DNA of 36,163 nucleotides from positions 1 to 36,163 of the forward strand of contig CANQRQ010000023.1 of NCBI GenBank assembly GCA_947626315.1. Direction: 5' to 3'. The translations under genes were made by a program, and so were the position numbers. Source of the DNA: an uncultured Oscillospiraceae bacterium (lineage in GTDB: Bacteria; Bacillota; Clostridia; Oscillospirales; Oscillospiraceae). The notes under the pieces were generated by a model. It was not told the origin of the DNA. It saw only the letters and a program-made list of their open reading frames with translations, and ran no database searches. Each line of letters starts with the position of its first letter. Positions within the stretch are counted from its first letter, which is position 1. This document shows, one piece after another, positions 32,323-36,163 of this stretch.

Positions 32323-33084
32323 TTATTTCATTTGATTATTGGACGACACGATCTCCTGAAGGGAGATGTGTTCGTTGCGGTAACGGGCGCGGGGGTTCTT
32401 CTCCGAGATGGTCATTTGGATGGCCAGTTTGGGGCAGGCGTGGATGCAGGCCATGCACGCCTGGCAGTTTTTCAGGTCATGGACCGGCCGCCGGTCCTCC
32501 AGGTGGATACATCCGGCCGGGCAGACCTTGGTGCAGATGCCGCAGCCCACACAGCTGTCTGTCACCGTATAGGCCGCCCAGATAGTCTCCGGCTGGTTGT
32601 TGACACTCTTCAAATACCCCTTGTGGACCATGCGGTTTTTCAGATCCGCCTTCTGGACCCAGTGTTTCCTCTGCCGGAGATCGGCTTTGATCTTCTCCAG
32701 CTGCTCCTCCACCTTTTTGTCCTGTTTGACCTGCTCGGCCATGTCAAAGGCGGGGAGGAAGTTGTCCACCAGCATGACGGTGTTGATATAATCGGCGCTC
32801 TTGCCGACTGACTGGAGATAGTCACGGGCCAGCTCCGCCGCGCCGCCGTGGAGCATCCCGTAGGTCAGCACAAGATAGAAATACCCGGTCTGAAACTCTG
32901 CCCGGCGGAGGAAATCCTTGACCATAGAAGGCATTTCGTGGCCGTAAATGGGGCAGACGACGCCGATGGTGTCCGCCTGGAAATGCAGGTCGCCCTTGAT
33001 GACCTGGGGGATGCTCACAAGCTCCGTGTCCAGCTGCTTTGCCACATAGAGGCTGTTGCCGGTCCCGGTAAAATAAAAGATCAT
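32323..33084 (-). CDS. EFR1-family flavodoxin-ferredoxin fusion
   Basis: A 253-residue electron carrier. The N-terminus is a flavodoxin-like FMN domain (MIFYFTGTGNSLYVAKQL, then VCPIYGHEMPSMVKDFLRR). The C-terminus has two 4Fe-4S motifs, CVGCGICTKVCPAGCI and CQACMACIHACP, separated by about 14 residues. The fusion of flavodoxin and 2x(4Fe-4S) ferredoxin is typical of the EFR1 family in gut Clostridia. It could pass low-potential electrons to reductases such as its neighbours. The gene lies between hydrolase (14-nt gap) and aldo/keto reductase (18-nt gap). Confidence 0.9.
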   Translation of the reverse strand: MIFYFTGTGNSLYVAKQLDTELVSIPQVIKGDLHFQADTIGVVCPIYGHEMPSMVKDFLRRAEFQTGYFYLVLTYGMLHGGAAELARDYLQSVGKSADYINTVMLVDNFLPAFDMAEQVKQDKKVEEQLEKIKADLRQRKHWVQKADLKNRMVHKGYLKSVNNQPETIWAAYTVTDSCVGCGICTKVCPAGCIHLEDRRPVHDLKNCQACMACIHACPKLAIQMTISEKNPRARYRNEHISLQEIVSSNNQMK

Positions 33085-33098
33085 ATTATCAGCTTCCT

Positions 33099-34130
33099 TT
33101 ACAGTTTCTCTCCGAAGAACGCCGTGAGCTTGGCCATGATCTTCTCCACATACTCCGGCTTCCAGTAGGTCTGGATATGGGTCGCGCCGGGGACCAGATA
33201 CAGCTCCTTGTCCTTTGTCCCTGTGGCCGCGGCAAAGATCTTCTCCGTCAGGTACAGGCTGTCGGCGATGCTGCCCGCTATCATCAGCAGAGGCTGGTCG
33301 ATCAGGTCGGCACCCTCGGCGGCGTCCCAGCTCATCAGCTCCACGTTGCTGCTGACCGTATAGCTGAAGGTGGAGCAGGGATGGCGGTGGGTCTTGCCGT
33401 AGTAATAATAGCCGTCCCGGTAGAGGTCATAAGCCAGGGTCTCCACGATGCTCTCCGGCGCGTCGCACATATTGGCGGTATACTGGACCTCGCCGCCCTC
33501 GGCCTCCTGCTGCCTTGCGGCGCAGGCTTGACGCAGCCGCTCCTGGATGGTGGCCGTCTGGCTGTCCAAGAAACCGTTGCGGCGGACCAGGCCGGTGTTG
33601 AAGGCGGAGAGGGTCGCCACCGCCTTGAAGCGCTTGTCCGTCTGAACGGCCTTCGCGGTATAGCCGCCGCCTCCGCAGATGCCCAGGATGCCCAGCCGCT
33701 CACGGTCCACGCCGGGGACCTGGAGCAGAATATCCGCCGCCCGGTGGATGTCCTCCACCCGGTTGGCAGGCTTGTCGGTGTTTCGAGGCTGCCCCTCGCT
33801 GCGGCCCTGGTAGGCGGCGTCAAAGGCAAGGGTGATATATCCCTGCTCCGCCAGGAGCTGGGCGTATTTCCCCGCCACCTGCTCCTTCACGCCGCCGTTG
33901 GGGTGGGCCACCACGATGGCGGCATAGTGTCCGTCCTCGCTGTATCCGGCGGGAGTGTACAGATTGGCGGCGATCTTCAGGCCGTTCAGGGTGTAGGAGA
34001 TGGGACGGATATTGACCGCGCCCTCCCGGTTCTCCGTGATGGCCCCGTCGTAGACCAGGCCGAACAGGTTGTCATTATAGGTGTTCTCCGCTTTGATCTC
34101 GTCCAGTGTTTTATAGGTAAACTCGCTCAT
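33099..34130 (-). CDS. Alpha/beta hydrolase with Cys nucleophile motif (dienelactone-hydrolase-like)
   Basis: A 343-residue alpha/beta hydrolase with an N-terminal cap (YTLNGLKIAANLYTPAGY), VVAHPNGG, YQGRSEGQPRN and the nucleophile elbow GICGGGG, which places Cys152 where most family members have Ser. This GxCxG form is seen in dienelactone hydrolases and YcjY-like proteins. The likely acid and His are in the C-terminal MIAGSIADS and GATHIQTYW. The start MSEFTYKTL follows AAAGGAG. The longer ORF running upstream to 34250 is translation of the hairpin element and is rejected. It is the first gene of the operon with EFR1 and aldo/keto reductase. Confidence 0.85.
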   Translation of the reverse strand: MSEFTYKTLDEIKAENTYNDNLFGLVYDGAITENREGAVNIRPISYTLNGLKIAANLYTPAGYSEDGHYAAIVVAHPNGGVKEQVAGKYAQLLAEQGYITLAFDAAYQGRSEGQPRNTDKPANRVEDIHRAADILLQVPGVDRERLGILGICGGGGYTAKAVQTDKRFKAVATLSAFNTGLVRRNGFLDSQTATIQERLRQACAARQQEAEGGEVQYTANMCDAPESIVETLAYDLYRDGYYYYGKTHRHPCSTFSYTVSSNVELMSWDAAEGADLIDQPLLMIAGSIADSLYLTEKIFAAATGTKDKELYLVPGATHIQTYWKPEYVEKIMAKLTAFFGEKL

Positions 34131-34174
34131 GTTGTCTGCTCCTTTCGGCTGATTTGGGAATCTCATACTCATAT

Positions 34175-34380
34175 CATAATGATCATCGTATGGCGAAAAC
34201 AATCGACAGATCGATTGTTTTCGCTGCCAAACGGCAAGTTTGGCAGCCAATGATTCAAAGAATCATTGGCGCGATGCTCATTGCAATGATTATATGGCAA
34301 AACAGCCATGCTGTTTTGCTGAGCAGCATAGCTGCTCGGCGAAACGCTTTTTGGCGTTTCGCCATCATATAAGCATTATA
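34175..34380 (+). repeat. Multi-hairpin element, copy B
   Basis: A 206-bp unit in the same orientation as copy A, with hairpins 34193-34224, 34223-34247, 34246-34270, 34278-34289, 34297-34319, 34321-34337 and 34338-34363. It lies 45 bp upstream of the hydrolase start, between the divergent hydrolase and MerR genes, so it would be in the hydrolase 5' leader or promoter region. Confidence 0.85.
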
Positions 34381-34494
34381 AACGAGCTGGGACAAAATAA
34401 GAAGTTCCGGTTTGTATATCAGTACATACCAAAAGTTATAACTGCGTCTGCGATGCAGAAGCTGTGAACAGAAAGTAAATTTTGCGCTATCGGC

Positions 34495-34525
34495 TTGACC
34501 GGTTGCAGCTACCGGGTTGTATAAT
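34495..34525 (+). promoter_or_regulatory. MerR-type promoter with 19-bp spacer
   Basis: TTGACC (34495-34500) and TATAAT (34520-34525) are 19 nt apart, longer than the 17-nt optimum and characteristic of promoters activated by MerR proteins. The dyad CCGGT-N7-ACCGG lies in the spacer region at about 34499-34515. The MerR gene starts 32 nt after the -10 box, so autoregulation is likely. Confidence 0.65.
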
Positions 34526-34556
34526 TAAAACAATGAAAGTAAATGGAGGCGCGGCC

Positions 34557-34955
34557 ATGTACACAATGAAAGAAGCCTGCAAGCTGACCGGGCTGCCTTA
34601 TGAAACGCTGAAGTTTTACTGCAACCAGGGCCTGGTGCCCAACGTCAAGCGCAGTGAGAGCAACTATCGCTTATTTGACGAACGCGACATCAAGTGGATC
34701 AACAGTCTCTGCTGCCTTAAAAGCTGCGGCATGAGCATTGGGGAGATGAAGGAATATCTGTCGCTGTGCCTGCAGGGACAGGCCAGCATTCCGAAGCGCA
34801 AGGCCATTCTGGAACGGCATCGGGAGGATCTGGAGCAGCGGATGCGGGAGATCCAGAGCTCTATCGACTACATCGACCGAAAGCAGAACTTCTACGACGA
34901 GGTTCTCGCCGGAAAAACCAAGTATTTCAGTGACCTGATCACGGAGGAGGCATAA
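34557..34955 (+). CDS. MerR-family transcriptional regulator
   Basis: A 132-residue protein with an N-terminal MerR winged HTH (MYTMKEACKLTGLPYETLKF, then YCNQGLVPNVKRSESNYRLF) and a long dimerisation coiled coil (residues 80-120). The C-terminus is short and has no obvious metal cysteines beyond those in the HTH region (CCLKSCG), so an organic ligand is more likely than a metal. ATG 34557 follows GGAGG. It lies 6 nt before the LysR gene, forming a two-regulator operon divergent from the hydrolase-EFR1-AKR operon. Confidence 0.88.
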   Translation: MYTMKEACKLTGLPYETLKFYCNQGLVPNVKRSESNYRLFDERDIKWINSLCCLKSCGMSIGEMKEYLSLCLQGQASIPKRKAILERHREDLEQRMREIQSSIDYIDRKQNFYDEVLAGKTKYFSDLITEEA

Positions 34956-34961
34956 GCGGCT

Positions 34962-35849
34962 GTGAACAACCTGAATTTCGATACCTTTCTCTGCGTGGCG
35001 GAGTCCGGGAGTTTTAACAAGGCCGCCGAGGTGCTGTTCCTCACGCCTACCGCCGTCATCAAGCAGATCAACACGCTGGAGACAGATCTGGGGGTCCGGC
35101 TCTTTGACAGGACGCACCGGGGCCTGACGCTGACCAAGGCCGGCAGCTCACTGTATCAGGACGCCAGATATATGGCGGCCTACTGCCGGGAGGCGATCAA
35201 CCGGGCCAGGGATGCCATGCAGGGGGAGACGCAGGCGGTCCGCATCGGGACATCGCCTATGACGCCCGCCCAGCTGCTCACCGACCTGTGGCCGAAGATC
35301 CATGAACACTGCGCGGACATCAGCTTTCAGCTCGTCCCCTTTGAGAACACCCCGGAGAATGCCAGGGAGATCCTCCAGAACCTGGGGAAAAACATCGACG
35401 TGGTCACCGGCGTTTTTGACGACACGCTGCTGGACCTGCGCAAATGCGCGGGGCTGGAGATCACCAGGGAGCCCCTTTGCTGCGCCGTGTCGATCTATCA
35501 CCCGCTGGCCAGGAAAGACAGGCTGACGGTAAAGGATCTGTATGGGGAGAACCTGTATATCATCCACCCCGGCTGGAGCCACTATGTGGATGAGCTGCGC
35601 CGGGAGCTTCAGGACCGGCACCCGCAGATCCGTCTCACGGACTTTGATTTTTACAACGTCAGCATCTTCAACCGGGTCGAGCAAAACCGGGGCGTTCTGC
35701 TGGTCATAAAGAGCTGGGACTGTGTCCACCCCATGATGAAGGTCCTTCCGGTGGACTGGGACCACACGATCCCATTCGGCCTGCTCTATCCCACCCAGCC
35801 CTCCGATACGGTCAACCGTTTCCTGGACGCGGTGAAAAAGGTCATATGA
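34962..35849 (+). CDS. LysR-family regulator, paralogue of the one at 22799
   Basis: A 295-residue LysR-type regulator using a GTG start. The HTH is at residues 4-60 (FLCVAESGSFNKAAEVLFLT, PTAVIKQINTLETDLG). The effector domain begins with VRIGTSPMTPAQLLTDLWPK, close in pattern to RIGKSLNTPADMLEDIWPK of the island regulator, so the two are related. It is coupled to MerR in one operon; the stop is 7 bp from hairpin element copy C. It probably controls the divergent hydrolase-EFR1-AKR operon. Confidence 0.88.
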   Translation: MNNLNFDTFLCVAESGSFNKAAEVLFLTPTAVIKQINTLETDLGVRLFDRTHRGLTLTKAGSSLYQDARYMAAYCREAINRARDAMQGETQAVRIGTSPMTPAQLLTDLWPKIHEHCADISFQLVPFENTPENAREILQNLGKNIDVVTGVFDDTLLDLRKCAGLEITREPLCCAVSIYHPLARKDRLTVKDLYGENLYIIHPGWSHYVDELRRELQDRHPQIRLTDFDFYNVSIFNRVEQNRGVLLVIKSWDCVHPMMKVLPVDWDHTIPFGLLYPTQPSDTVNRFLDAVKKVI

Positions 35850-35856
35850 TTAGAGT

Positions 35857-36063
35857 TATAATGACTATATGATGGCGAAACGCTAAAAAAGCGTTTCGTC
35901 GAGCAGCAAAGCTGCTCAGCAAACCAGCATGGCTGGTTTGCCATATATTCATTACAACGAATATCGCGCAAATGATTCATAGAATCATTTGCTGCCAAAC
36001 GACAAGTTTGGCAGCGGAAGCAATCGAGAACTCGATTGTTTCCGCAAAGCGATATGAGTTATA
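35857..36063 (-). repeat. Multi-hairpin element, copy C (inverted)
   Basis: A 207-bp unit in the opposite orientation to copies A and B. Hairpins are at 35874-35900, 35901-35917, 35919-35941, 35945-35964, 35968-35992, 35991-36015 and 36014-36045. The stems differ from the other copies mainly at paired positions. It lies immediately downstream of the LysR gene. Confidence 0.85.
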
Positions 36064-36116
36064 ACTTCTGGTATCAACTGATGAACGGGGCTGTAGCAAA
36101 ACGGCCCAGGAAAAAA

Positions 36117-36159
36117 CAACACCGAGGACTGAAGAAACAGTACCTCGGTGTTGCTTTTT
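36117..36159 (+). terminator. Rho-independent terminator
   Basis: CAACACCGAGG (36117-36127) pairs with CCTCGGTGTTG (36143-36153), followed by CTTTTTG. It probably ends the MerR-LysR transcript after the hairpin element. Confidence 0.8.
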
Positions 36160-36163
36160 GTGG

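Noticed and set aside
34131-34250. 40-residue N-terminal extension of the hydrolase
   Set aside because: It is translation of hairpin element copy B from an alternative start; AAAGGAG precedes the ATG at 34130.
34154-34372. 72-residue ORF through hairpin element copy B
   Set aside because: Its sequence is explained by the palindromic element; similar open frames occur by repeat structure and have no ribosome-binding site.

Overview
The window looks like accessory DNA from a moderately GC-rich anaerobic gut member of the Clostridia (Oscillospiraceae or a relative). That placement is an inference from family content (EFR1 flavodoxin/ferredoxin, OYE-type flavoenzyme, Gram-positive pilins and sortases, Firmicutes-type conjugation genes), not from a marker gene. 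No rRNA, tRNA, integrase, relaxase or CRISPR array is visible.

Region 1 (about 1-18,950) is part of an integrative conjugative element. It carries a proline-rich lipoprotein, a SpaA-type pilin, a Phd/Doc toxin-antitoxin pair, a backbone-type pilin, two class C sortases, a PrgI/VirB3-like membrane protein, the VirB4 ATPase, an NlpC/P60 wall hydrolase, several small element proteins, a DUF3991/TOPRIM protein, the VirD4/TraG coupling protein and a small helix-turn-helix protein. Between 12.7 and 15.8 kb this set is interrupted by cargo: a TetR regulator divergent from a frameshifted HXXEE membrane protein, and a nitroreductase gene split by a 205-bp multi-hairpin element.

Region 2 (19,261-31,430) is a metabolic island with lower GC at its left end. 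It is organised around two divergent promoter regions. One serves hydrolase-MFS and ADH1. The other serves a small symporter partner-SSS symporter-LysR operon and an ADH2-OYE flavoenzyme-OFA transporter-CobW-like operon. The two zinc ADHs are close paralogues that differ at the coenzyme-specificity position. The gene set suggests uptake of an organic substrate, alcohol/ketone interconversion and C=C (enone) reduction. The substrate cannot be read from the sequence.

Region 3 (31,431-36,163) has higher GC: aldo/keto reductase, EFR1 flavodoxin-ferredoxin and a Cys-nucleophile alpha/beta hydrolase form one minus-strand operon, facing a MerR-LysR regulator pair.

Two structural features stand out. 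First, the last 200 bp of the aldo/keto reductase (31,431-31,630) are duplicated at 19,061-19,260 with one mismatch, so Region 2 sits between direct repeats like an inserted or excisable 12.4-kb unit. Second, three copies (15,292; 34,175; 35,857) of a roughly 206-bp element made of seven consecutive hairpins show paired compensatory base changes. One copy sits in frame inside the nitroreductase, and the other two face each other around the MerR-LysR pair.
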